Origin: Lachnospiraceae bacterium
GTDB lineage: Bacteria > Bacillota_A > Clostridia > Lachnospirales > Lachnospiraceae
Length of the DNA: 12,729 nt
Direction: 5' to 3'
Assembly (NCBI GenBank): GCA_009774655.1
Contig: VSOD01000086.1
Location: 1-12,729 of the forward strand
Shown: piece by piece, positions 1-6,334 of the stretch
Layout: every line of letters starts with the position of its first letter
Position numbering within the stretch: position 1 is the first letter of the stretch
Position numbers and translations under genes: made by a program
Notes under the pieces: generated by a model
Databases searched by the model: none
What the model saw: only the letters and a program-made list of their open reading frames with translations
Told to the model about the DNA's origin: nothing

Positions 1-112
1 GGTTGATCTTATACCCGGAAGACAGCTTCTCCGTGGACCTTGCCTGACTCTTGTTTGTCAGATTAAACATGCGATTGGAATTCATCGCCGTAAGATTATG
101 CTTTACAACCAT
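1..112 (-). CDS. fliC: flagellin, second tandem copy (5' end only, cut by the window edge)
   Basis: This is the start of a flagellin gene, the subunit of the flagellar filament. Only the first 37 codons are in the window; the rest lies beyond base 1. The visible residues (MVVKHNLTAMNSNRMF, then NLTNKSQARSTEKLSSGYKIN) are the D0/D1 N-terminal helix of flagellin. They differ from the neighbouring complete copy at only two residues (Leu7 for Ile, Arg25 for Lys). The ATG follows an AGAAGGAGAG ribosome binding site. The 72-base gap to the upstream flagellin (113-184) holds no sigma-28-type -10 box and no convincing terminator. The gene is therefore probably read through from the upstream flagellin promoter. 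The identity is certain from what is visible; whether the full gene is intact cannot be judged. Confidence 0.93.
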   Translation of the reverse strand, partial: MVVKHNLTAMNSNRMFNLTNKSQARSTEKLSSGYKIN

Positions 113-184
113 AACTTTTCTCTCCTTCTATCTATTACTTCCCTGTATTTTATAGAAGTTTGCCAACACTCTTTGTCTTTTCCG

Positions 185-1324
185 TTACTGCAGCAGAGCC
201 AACGCACTCTGATTGCTCTGGTTCGCCTGACTGAGCATGGACTGACCCGCCTGCGCGAGAATGTTGTTGTTCGCGTATTTCACCATCTCCGTGGCAATAT
301 CTGTATCCCTGATCGCCGACTCCGCCGACGTGGTGTTCTCTACAATGTTGTCCAGATTGCTGATCGTGTGCTCTAAGCGGTTCTGGATCGCACCCAGGTT
401 GGAGCGGGTTTCGGACACGTCCTGAATCGCGCTTTTGGCGAAAGCATTGAGAGCTTGGAAATGACGAGCATCAGGAGCTCTGTCAACTGCCAGCGCCTCC
501 TCCGTACCCCCTTGTGAATTATTAATACGATCAGTTGTCAAACGACTTTTCACCGCCTCATCTGTGATCGCATTATACGAAAAGCCATGAAATATTGTCA
601 AATCTCTTGCAGACAAAAGGTGCGAATGTCCCGGTGCTTCCGGAGGCTGAGCCGTGCTCCAATCTACATACTTAATTTGCGCATGTGTAGTCTTTCCAGG
701 CTCTGGGGCTTGACAAGTAGGCACCCCTGGCTTAGGCTGTGTCTTCTTATCATCTTCATCCTCACACAACGGGCTGCCATCAACTGTCTGATAGCAGATC
801 CCCTTCGCCAATGCACTGGCAATCAGATCATTTGCACTCATATTTCCGATCGTGATTGCGATATGCTGCCCCGATTCCGCACCAACCTGCAAACCTATAT
901 TCTTGAAAGTCCCATCCAACAGATTCTGCTCATTAAAAGTCGTCGTAGACTGCACTCTGTCAATTTCACTCATCAACTGCCGGACTTCCATCGTAATATA
1001 ACTTCTGTCGTCCGTCGTCAACGTTCCATTAGCGCCCTTAACTGCAAGTTCATTCATACGCTGCAGCATATCCTGAACTTCATTCAACGCTCCCTCCGCT
1101 GTCTGCACACAGGAAATACCGTCTGCCGCATTGGACGATGCCTGTGTGAGTCCTCTGATCTGCCGGCGCATCTTCTCCGAGATCGACAATCCTGCCGCAT
1201 CATCTGCCGCACGGTTGATCTTGTATCCCGAAGACAGCTTCTCCGTAGATTTTGCCTGACTCTTGTTTGTCAGATTAAACATGCGATTGGAATTCATCGC
1301 CGTGATATTATGCTTTACAACCAT
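185..1324 (-). CDS. fliC: flagellin, filament subunit (379 aa)
   Basis: Flagellin is exported by the flagellar type III apparatus and polymerises into the filament. The conserved N-terminal D0/D1 region spans about residues 1-140 (SSGYKINRAADDAAGLSIS at 31-49; LQRMNELAVKGANG at 87-100). The C-terminal D1/D0 spans about 300-379 (TRSNLGAIQNRLEHTISNLD, then IATEMVKYANNNILAQAGQ) and ends in the usual LLQ. The central part (about 170-290) is short and unusual. It has a charged, proline-rich stretch (176-232) with cysteines at 177, 187 and 204, and a further Cys at 72 lies in the D1 helix. Cysteine is rare in flagellins, so this is worth noting. The ATG has an AAAGGAGT ribosome binding site at 1331-1338, and a sigma-28-type promoter lies about 60 bases upstream. 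A near-identical copy begins 72 bases downstream of the stop codon. Confidence 0.97.
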   Translation of the reverse strand: MVVKHNITAMNSNRMFNLTNKSQAKSTEKLSSGYKINRAADDAAGLSISEKMRRQIRGLTQASSNAADGISCVQTAEGALNEVQDMLQRMNELAVKGANGTLTTDDRSYITMEVRQLMSEIDRVQSTTTFNEQNLLDGTFKNIGLQVGAESGQHIAITIGNMSANDLIASALAKGICYQTVDGSPLCEDEDDKKTQPKPGVPTCQAPEPGKTTHAQIKYVDWSTAQPPEAPGHSHLLSARDLTIFHGFSYNAITDEAVKSRLTTDRINNSQGGTEEALAVDRAPDARHFQALNAFAKSAIQDVSETRSNLGAIQNRLEHTISNLDNIVENTTSAESAIRDTDIATEMVKYANNNILAQAGQSMLSQANQSNQSALALLQ

Positions 1325-1387
1325 AACCTTACTCCTTTGTCCTCCACCCTCTTTTTATTTCGAATTCCCCACTGCCTAATGAAATAT

Positions 1388-1414
1388 ATATCGGCCGATA
1401 TCGTGGAACACTTA
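1388..1414 (-). promoter_or_regulatory. sigma-28 (SigD/FliA)-type flagellar promoter
   Basis: On the minus strand the bases read TAAG (1411-1414), then exactly 15 bases, then GCCGATAT (1388-1395). The known sigma-28 consensus is TAAA-N15-GCCGATAA, so each box has one mismatch and the spacing is exact. Transcription would begin near 1380, giving a leader of about 55 bases before the flagellin ATG at 1324. This is the expected late-class flagellar promoter and is probably shared by both tandem flagellins. Confidence 0.85.
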
Positions 1415-1475
1415 ACAGGATATTATGAAATAAATGGAATTTCGCAACGCAACTTTAGGGAAAATCCAGCCTTCA

Positions 1476-2966
1476 TTAACAATATATTTTCTTACCCTGC
1501 AGTAAATCCACATCCTCTTCTCTGTGTGTCGTGGCCAGAAGTGTCCTTCCCCGCAGCTGTTCCATGAGATAGGCCGCACTGCGCGCACGGTTCTCCTCAT
1601 CCAACCCTGTAAAAGGTTCATCCATGATCAATATATCTGCTCCCGACAGTACCGCCCGCAGCAGTGACACACGTCTGCGCATCCCCCCGCTCAGATTTCC
1701 TACCGGCTTCGTCAGGCAGTCCTCCGGTAGAATTCTCACTGCCTGTGCTCTGACATACTCTATAAGCTGTCTCTGAAACTGTTTCCTGGTCATGCTGTCT
1801 GAACCGCATGACTTCATCAGCAGGTTTCTGCTTTTTTCCATGCCCAGCAAAATATTGCACACCGCATCATACTCCTCACACAGCCTGTCTTCCTGAAAGA
1901 CCATACCAATGCGGCCGGCCATCCCCGCAATCTCACCCCGGTCGGCCTGTTCTAAACCTGTCAATATCTTGAGCAGAGTCGTCTTGCCTGCACCGGAAGG
2001 CGCCATCAGCAGATACCGCCCGCCCCTTTCCATCTTCAAATTAAAATCCCGTATGACCGACTGTCCGTTGTAAGACTTTTCAATGTGCAGCATTTGGATA
2101 CTGTTTTGCGTATGTATCCTTTCCTGTTGCTGTATCCCTGCTTCTTTCCATCGGCTTTTTTTATCTACATCCGAAAACAAATTACCCTGATACCATTCTC
2201 TCCATCCAAAAAACGGGTACGGATGCCACCCGGCAAACAGCCGGAACACGCTGAGCACCGCTTTTTCAAAAAGAAAACTGACCAGAACAATGGTCACAGT
2301 CCATGCAAACAACCCTGCCGTGTCCAGATAGATCTTTGACATGTAAAGCCTCTCTCCCAACGATGCTTCCGACAATCCGATGATCTCTGCCGCCACGCCG
2401 GATTTCCAGCTCATACCCAGAGAGATTTTCAGGCAGCTTCCTATGTAGGGCATCAAAGCCGGCCTGTAAATATAGAAAAACTTTTTGCCCCGGCCCATGC
2501 CAAACACGCGGGCCATCTCCAGCAGCCTGCTGTCCGTACTTTTCAGTCCTGCGAGCGTATTCACATACACATTCGGCAGCACGATCAGGAAACTGATCCA
2601 GAACGACAATCGCGCGGAACCGAACCAGATCAGCAGAAGTACTACAAAAGATGCAACCGGAACAGATTTAAACACCGCCATCATCGGCGCCAGCAATTCC
2701 TCTGCCCATGTCATCCTGTATCCCGCTGCCCCCAACAGCATTCCCGCAAAAAGAGCCAGGAAAAATCCCAGCCCGATTCCGGCCAGCGAATGAAGTACAA
2801 TGAAAATAAAGTCAGGGCGCATCAGATTATCCACAAAAGCACGCAGAACCTGAAACGGCCCTGCCAGCAGGATCGGATTGTCCGCCAATAACGCTGCCGC
2901 CTGCCAGACGCCGAGCCAGAATAGCAGAATGATCACCTTTCGTATCTGCTTATGATTCCCTTTCAT
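1476..2966 (-). CDS. ABC importer: permease fused to ATPase in one chain (NitT/TauT-like family)
   Basis: One 496-residue protein carries two parts that are normally separate subunits. Residues 1-250 form a SsuC/TauC-like permease: an N-terminal membrane helix (about 10-28), further helices at about 55-82, 93-115, 120-140 and 218-242, and an EAA coupling loop at about 150-185 (EMARVFGMGRGKKFFYIYRP). After a hydrophilic linker (about 250-288) comes a complete nucleotide-binding domain. It has Walker A APSGAGKTT (322-330), Q-loop Gln358, signature LSGGM (425-429), Walker B ILIMDE (445-450), D-loop GLD (454-456) and switch His481. All catalytic motifs are present, so the fusion looks functional. 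The join is in frame, with no stop or frameshift. The ATPase is short (about 208 residues) and lacks a C-terminal extension. The gene starts 52 bases after a binding-protein gene, so the two should form one operon. Substrate unknown: family members import sulfonates, nitrate or thiamine precursors. Confidence 0.93.
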   Translation of the reverse strand: MKGNHKQIRKVIILLFWLGVWQAAALLADNPILLAGPFQVLRAFVDNLMRPDFIFIVLHSLAGIGLGFFLALFAGMLLGAAGYRMTWAEELLAPMMAVFKSVPVASFVVLLLIWFGSARLSFWISFLIVLPNVYVNTLAGLKSTDSRLLEMARVFGMGRGKKFFYIYRPALMPYIGSCLKISLGMSWKSGVAAEIIGLSEASLGERLYMSKIYLDTAGLFAWTVTIVLVSFLFEKAVLSVFRLFAGWHPYPFFGWREWYQGNLFSDVDKKSRWKEAGIQQQERIHTQNSIQMLHIEKSYNGQSVIRDFNLKMERGGRYLLMAPSGAGKTTLLKILTGLEQADRGEIAGMAGRIGMVFQEDRLCEEYDAVCNILLGMEKSRNLLMKSCGSDSMTRKQFQRQLIEYVRAQAVRILPEDCLTKPVGNLSGGMRRRVSLLRAVLSGADILIMDEPFTGLDEENRARSAAYLMEQLRGRTLLATTHREEDVDLLQGKKIYC

Positions 2967-3018
2967 TTTATACCCCTGTTTTTCCTTAACTCCCTTTTCA
3001 GAAAAGCATTTCCATGAA

Positions 3019-4254
3019 CTACTTCACATAATAAAACCCGTCTCCCGGCAGGCCGCCGCCCACAGACGCCGGATCCTGCTCCCACAGCACCTGCAGATAG
3101 CCGGACAGTGCCGTCTTCATTTCCGCTCCGTCTATATAAGTGATATTACACTCCGGCAGGGCCTTCGCCGCTACCGGCGCCTTGTCGATGATGCCTGCCG
3201 CTGCCACCAGCTGCGCCGTCTCCTCCACATGCTCATTGGCGTAGGCTGCGCTGGCCGCGTGCTCTTCCATAAATAACTCCACAGCCGCCGGATCCTCTGT
3301 CAAAAGGGCGTTCCGCACCACGGTCACCCCGGTCACAAGACTGCTGCCGCCTTCTTCCTGCACCGCCGCCCACTGCTTTGTCAGATCCAGCACAACGGAC
3401 AGCTTATCATTCTGTGCGCAGGCCGCCGTCACAAAAGGCTGGGGCAGCACACCGACCGCCTCCGGCATTTCTGCCAACATCGCCGCCACTTCCGCCGCTT
3501 CCGATTTGTATTCCAGCGTCACGTCGGCCGCCGTAAGACCGTTTTCCTTCAATAAATACTGCATCACATAATCGGGCGTCGTTCCCTTGCCTGTCATGTA
3601 TACGGTCCTGCCCTTCAAATCTTTCATTTCTTTGATCTGTTTATTACCCGATACCGCATAAAGCACGCCGAGCGTATTGATATCGATCACCGACACGTCG
3701 CCTTCCGCCCGATTGTAAAGTACGCTGGCCATATTGGCAGGGATCAGGACAATATCCAGTTCCCCGGAAAGCATGGCCGGAAGCAGTTCGTCCGCAGCGA
3801 CTGTCATGGTAAATTCATACTGGTTGGCTGACTCGCCTTTTCCGGCCTGATCCATCAGATAGACCAGCCCCATGGAAGTAGGCCCTTTCAGGGAGCCAAC
3901 CCTCACGACTGTTTTTTCACCGTCGGCGGTTTTGTCGCTGTCCGTCGCCTGTGTCTCCGCTTTGTCCCCGGCGCTGTCTCCTGTACCGTCGTCCGGCGTC
4001 TCTGTCCCTGCCTGTCCGGTGCCGTTCTGTGCTGTATCGCCAGCCGCCTCTCCTGTCTCCACATTCCCTCCGGTATCGTTCCCGGATTCCTCATTTTGTG
4101 CTGTCACTGTCTCCTCTTCCGGTATAGCTTCGCCTGCCTGTGCCGCCGCCCCGGTCTGTGTGCCGGAATCGTCGCCTTTTGCATTTCCACATCCTGCCAG
4201 CATCGCCGCACACAATACCACACTCAGCCAGATGGCCGCTGTTTTCTTTTTCAT
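3019..4254 (-). CDS. substrate-binding lipoprotein of the NitT/TauT-like ABC importer (NMT1/SsuA-like)
   Basis: This is the extracellular ligand-capture component for the fused permease/ATPase encoded next on the same strand. A signal peptide (KKKTAAIWLSVVLCAAML) ends in the lipobox LAGC, so Cys22 should be lipid-anchored. Residues 23-114 form an unusually long low-complexity spacer made almost only of Gly, Thr, Asp, Glu, Ala, Gln, Asn and Ser. The binding domain begins at TVVRVGSLKGPTSMG (115 onward). It continues with segments typical of the superfamily, such as LSGELDIVLIPANMAS and LKGRTVYMTGKGTTPDYV. The start at 4254 is preferred over an upstream in-frame start at 4326: it follows a good AAGGAG and begins a proper signal peptide, and the longer form would begin upstream of the -10 box. 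Total 411 residues. The ligand cannot be told from sequence alone. Confidence 0.9.
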   Translation of the reverse strand: MKKKTAAIWLSVVLCAAMLAGCGNAKGDDSGTQTGAAAQAGEAIPEEETVTAQNEESGNDTGGNVETGEAAGDTAQNGTGQAGTETPDDGTGDSAGDKAETQATDSDKTADGEKTVVRVGSLKGPTSMGLVYLMDQAGKGESANQYEFTMTVAADELLPAMLSGELDIVLIPANMASVLYNRAEGDVSVIDINTLGVLYAVSGNKQIKEMKDLKGRTVYMTGKGTTPDYVMQYLLKENGLTAADVTLEYKSEAAEVAAMLAEMPEAVGVLPQPFVTAACAQNDKLSVVLDLTKQWAAVQEEGGSSLVTGVTVVRNALLTEDPAAVELFMEEHAASAAYANEHVEETAQLVAAAGIIDKAPVAAKALPECNITYIDGAEMKTALSGYLQVLWEQDPASVGGGLPGDGFYYVK

Positions 4255-4305
4255 AAGATCACTCCTTGTTGTTTCCTGTCTTATTATTTCCTGCAAACCG
4301 TAATC

Positions 4306-4334
4306 ATTATAGCTGATTTTCCGCAAAAAAACAA
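4306..4334 (-). promoter_or_regulatory. sigma-A-type promoter for the binding-protein/ABC operon
   Basis: On the minus strand, TTGTTT (4329-4334) is followed by 17 bases and then a perfect TATAAT (4306-4311). The -35 box lies in the U-tract and first stem base of the SASP terminator. Transcription would start near 4299, giving a leader of about 45 bases. Confidence 0.75.
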
Positions 4335-4357
4335 CCCGCCTGAAAATTCAGACGGGT
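4321..4357 (-). terminator. rho-independent terminator of the SASP gene
   Basis: On the minus strand, ACCCGTCTGAA (4347-4357) pairs with TTCAGGCGGGT (4334-4344), with a single G-U pair. The run TTGTTTTTTT then follows (4325-4334). It begins 23 bases after the SASP stop codon. Confidence 0.88.
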
Positions 4358-4379
4358 CATTCTCTGTTTCCTGCTTAGC

Positions 4380-4580
4380 TTATTTCATCTGCTCTTCCTG
4401 CTTCTTGATCATTCTACGAACCATCTCGCCGCCGATAGAACCAGCCTCTTTGGATGTCAGGTCACCGTTGTAACCCTCCTTCAGGTTTACACCCAGCTCA
4501 GATGCAACCTCAGTCTTAAAACGATCCATTGCTGCCTTAGCTTCAGGAACTTCTACTCTATTGGTCTTGTTGCTTGCCAT
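4380..4580 (-). CDS. alpha/beta-type small acid-soluble spore protein (SASP, 66 aa)
   Basis: SASPs coat and protect DNA in the dormant spore and are degraded by the germination protease GPR to supply amino acids. The protein shows both hallmarks of the family. KTEVASELGV, near residue 22, corresponds to the GPR cleavage region (family consensus about KFEIASEFGV). EAGSIGGEMVRRMI, near residue 45, is the conserved C-terminal DNA-binding segment. Sixty-six residues is a normal length. The ATG at 4580 is chosen because a strong GGAGGTG (4587-4593) lies six bases before it; a GTG three codons upstream lies inside that ribosome binding site. A sigma-G-like promoter precedes the gene and a clear terminator follows it. 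It is direct evidence that the organism belongs to a spore-forming lineage. Confidence 0.95.
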   Translation of the reverse strand: MASNKTNRVEVPEAKAAMDRFKTEVASELGVNLKEGYNGDLTSKEAGSIGGEMVRRMIKKQEEQMK

Positions 4581-4636
4581 TTCTTTCACCTCCGAAATAC
4601 TTTTGAATGAAATCTTCGGATTCCATCCATAATCTA

Positions 4637-4666
4637 TATTATTGAGATAAGCGCTGCCGTTTATAC
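4637..4666 (-). promoter_or_regulatory. sigma-G-like forespore promoter of the SASP gene
   Basis: On the minus strand, GTATA (4662-4666) and AATAATA (4637-4643) are separated by 18 bases. The sigma-G consensus is about GHATR-N18-CATNHTA, so the -35 fits fully and the -10 fits at all but its first base. The start site would be near 4630, about 50 bases before the SASP ATG. Forespore expression is the normal control of SASP genes. Confidence 0.6.
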
Positions 4667-4673
4667 GCTTATC
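4646..4673. repeat. inverted repeat GATAAGCG/CGCTTATC around the SASP promoter spacer
   Basis: GATAAGCG (4646-4653) is repeated in inverted form as CGCTTATC (4666-4673) with 12 bases between. It spans the spacer and -35 of the sigma-G-like promoter. A third copy, CGCTTATC, lies at 4776-4783. The rest of the 4594-4875 gap shows no gene; it holds only a 26-codon ORF without a convincing start. The role is unknown: it could be an operator or a hairpin. Confidence 0.55.
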
Positions 4674-4875
4674 CCAGATACTTACGCCCCTTTCCGATCC
4701 TGGATCCTGTCCATGACTTTTCCGGTGCTGCGGCTCGAAATCAAGCCTCGTTGTCTGTTCAAGCGTTAACCTTATCGCTTATCTTGATGTTAGTATGTTC
4801 GGATAGTTTGAAAATATTATGGTAAGTTTTGCCATGATTTTGACGTTTATTCAAAGCCCGCATGAAGCCCGTCCG

Positions 4876-5427
4876 TCACGCCTCATATACGATCTGCGCC
4901 GCCATCTTCTGCGCCGCATCCGCACCCTGCAGCTTCTCCAGCACCGCCAGTGCAAACGGCACCGCCGCACCCATACCGCGCCCTGTCACAATATTGCCGT
5001 CGATGACTGCAGGCTGGTGCATCACTTCCGCACCCTCCAGATGGCTTTCAAAAGAAGGATAGGAACATGCCTTCCGGCCTTTTAAGAATCCTCTGTGTCC
5101 CAGAATACTGGGTGCGGCACAGATTGCCGCCACAGGCCTGCCCTGTGCCACAAAAGCATCCACCTGTGCCATCAGAGCCTCACACGCCTCCAGATTCTGT
5201 GTACCCAGGCCGCCGCCCGGCAGGACGATCATATCCACCTCATCAAAATTTATTTCCGACAAAACTGCATCCATCGCAACCGAAATCGCGTGCGAACCTG
5301 TCACGGTGCGCTCTTCTGTAATAGAAACCATCGGTGTCTCTATATCCGCCCGGCGCAGGATATCCACCACCGTCAGCGCCTCGATCTCCTCATATCCTGT
5401 TGCAAAAAAAACCGCCACTCTGCTCAT
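4876..5427 (-). CDS. DJ-1/PfpI (ThiJ/YajL) family protein
   Basis: A 183-residue single-domain protein of the DJ-1/PfpI superfamily, closest in pattern to the bacterial YajL/DJ-1 group. Members are cysteine-dependent enzymes or redox sensors linked to glyoxal and methylglyoxal handling or oxidative stress. Visible landmarks are the N-terminal strand VAVFFATGYEEIEALTVVDILRRA, with Glu16 matching the conserved acidic residue; VLPGGGLGTQNL (68-79); the nucleophile elbow AAICAAPSILG with Cys103; and the C-terminal GNIVTGRGMGAAVPFALAVLEKL. Length is normal. The ATG follows GGAGG with six bases between. It is monocistronic, with its own sigma-A-type promoter, and is divergent from the 5601 gene. 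The exact substrate is uncertain, because members of this family differ in activity. Confidence 0.93.
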   Translation of the reverse strand: MSRVAVFFATGYEEIEALTVVDILRRADIETPMVSITEERTVTGSHAISVAMDAVLSEINFDEVDMIVLPGGGLGTQNLEACEALMAQVDAFVAQGRPVAAICAAPSILGHRGFLKGRKACSYPSFESHLEGAEVMHQPAVIDGNIVTGRGMGAAVPFALAVLEKLQGADAAQKMAAQIVYEA

Positions 5428-5490
5428 GATTCATTTCCTCCGTTCTTTCCTACTTCTTAATATTAATCTGTAACGATTGCCATTAAAATA

Positions 5491-5519
5491 ATCATACACA
5501 ACAATCTTCAAAACGGCAA
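5491..5519 (-). promoter_or_regulatory. sigma-A-type promoter of the DJ-1 family gene
   Basis: On the minus strand, TTGCCG (5514-5519), 17 bases, then TATGAT (5491-5496). The leader would be about 57 bases. Its -35 lies 3 bases from the -35 of the divergent promoter. Confidence 0.6.
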
Positions 5520-5522
5520 GAC

Positions 5523-5551
5523 TTTACACCTTTTCATTCCCTTGTTATAAT
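5523..5551 (+). promoter_or_regulatory. sigma-A-type promoter of the 62-aa/CYTH gene pair
   Basis: TTTACA (5523-5528), exactly 17 bases, then a perfect TATAAT (5546-5551). The start site would be near 5558, about 43 bases before the ATG at 5601. This is one of the strongest promoters by sequence in the window. Confidence 0.78.
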
Positions 5552-5600
5552 CAAAGAATCAAAGCAACACAACCACATTAATCAGAAAGAAGGTGCCTAT

Positions 5601-5789
5601 ATGCCAAGTGCAGCAGATATTATCAGAGATTCCATCACCGAGTTCTCCAGATTACAGAACTGGATGCTGTCCGTCAAAGATAAAGATCCAGCAACATACC
5701 ATTCCATGTATGACCGTTATATAGAACTTAAAGTAACCTTGACAAGCCTTGGAGTGAATCTTACCGAACTTGACAAAATTAAAGATTAG
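5601..5789 (+). CDS. small conserved-looking protein of unknown function (62 aa)
   Basis: No family is recognised. The protein is 62 residues, soluble, without a signal peptide or membrane segment, and is likely to be two or three amphipathic helices. Charged and hydrophobic residues alternate in ADIIRDSITEFSRLQNWMLSV and in DRYIELKVTLTSLGVNLTELDK, and the protein ends in DKIKD. It is accepted as real because it follows a strong promoter and an AGAAGGTG ribosome binding site, and because a CYTH gene begins 28 bases after its stop codon on the same strand. That context suggests co-expression with the CYTH enzyme, but nothing in the sequence shows a physical partnership. A helical adaptor or small regulator is possible; this is a guess from composition only. 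Confidence 0.75.
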   Translation: MPSAADIIRDSITEFSRLQNWMLSVKDKDPATYHSMYDRYIELKVTLTSLGVNLTELDKIKD

Positions 5790-5817
5790 ACAACGAATTT
5801 TACCAAAAGGAACTATT

Positions 5818-6309
5818 ATGGAGATCGAACGAAAATTTACCATCAAAAACCTTCCGGAAAATCTGGCGGACTATCCCTGCCATATGATCGAGCAGGCCTA
5901 CCTCAACACTGACCCGGTTGTCAGGATCCGCCGTCAGGACGACGAATACTACCTGACCTATAAGGGAAAGGGACTGCTTGCAAGAGAAGAGTACAACCTC
6001 CCGTTAAACCGGGATTCCTACTATCATCTGCGCGAAAAGGCAGATGGAAATGTGATATCGAAGAAGCGTTATGTCATCCCGGTCGAACATCCGACATTTG
6101 CGTCAGATTACGACGGAAAGATTGACCAATTCAGTCTATTCGTGGAACTGGATCTTTTTGAGCCTCCCTTTGCCCCGCTTGTCATAGCGGAGGTGGAGTT
6201 TCCGGATGAGGCCATGGCCAATGCCTTCCTGCCTCTTGACTGGTTTGATCAAGACGTAACCCGGGATCCGGCCTACCACAATTCCGTGCTCAGCCGGCAG
6301 ACTTTTTGA
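5818..6309 (+). CDS. CYTH-domain (class IV adenylate cyclase / triphosphate tunnel metalloenzyme) protein
   Basis: CYTH proteins form an eight-stranded tunnel that binds triphosphates with divalent metal. Bacterial members are mostly tripolyphosphatases or of unknown substrate, and a few are adenylate cyclases. The 163-residue protein starts with MEIERKF, the ExExK-type metal/phosphate signature. It continues with the basic strand VVRIRRQDDEYYLTYKGKG, then KKRYVIP, the acidic strands FVELDLFE and VIAEVEFP, and the end motif VTRDPAYHNSVLS. This order of basic and acidic strands is the standard CYTH layout. The ATG at 5818 is chosen because AAAAGGA lies just before it and the ExExK motif normally sits at the extreme N-terminus. 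An upstream in-frame TTG at 5770 would overlap the preceding gene. It is the second gene of a plus-strand pair and converges on the LacI-family gene. Confidence 0.9.
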   Translation: MEIERKFTIKNLPENLADYPCHMIEQAYLNTDPVVRIRRQDDEYYLTYKGKGLLAREEYNLPLNRDSYYHLREKADGNVISKKRYVIPVEHPTFASDYDGKIDQFSLFVELDLFEPPFAPLVIAEVEFPDEAMANAFLPLDWFDQDVTRDPAYHNSVLSRQTF

Positions 6310-6334
6310 CTGTCTTCTTTTCGCTTCCGGCCCT

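Noticed and set aside
1415..1475. Terminator for the ABC operon before the flagellin promoter
   Set aside because: No stable hairpin with a T-tract is visible. Read-through from the importer operon into the flagellins therefore remains possible but is unproven.
587..1567. Long plus-strand open frame (326 codons) across the flagellin gene
   Set aside because: It is antisense to a clear flagellin, its translation is rich in Cys, Arg and Leu with no recognisable domain, and it has no ribosome binding site of note.
1412..1621. 69-codon minus-strand open frame overlapping the end of the ABC fusion gene
   Set aside because: It lies in another frame across the ATPase C-terminus and the flagellin promoter, and shows no start signal or domain.
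3872..4303. Plus-strand open frame (143 codons) opposite the binding-lipoprotein spacer
   Set aside because: It is the reverse complement of a low-complexity Gly/Thr/Asp-rich region, which leaves the opposite frame open by composition.
4682..4762. 26-codon minus-strand ORF (TTG start) upstream of the SASP gene, with a plausible-looking end VMDRIQDRKGA
   Set aside because: It has a TTG start, only a weak AAGG upstream and no recognised family; it is probably chance, though a leader peptide cannot be excluded.
5468..5485. Operator-like sequence GTAACGATTGCC upstream of the DJ-1 family gene
   Set aside because: It is a single 12-base partial match without a second unit or CpG phasing, so it is likely chance.
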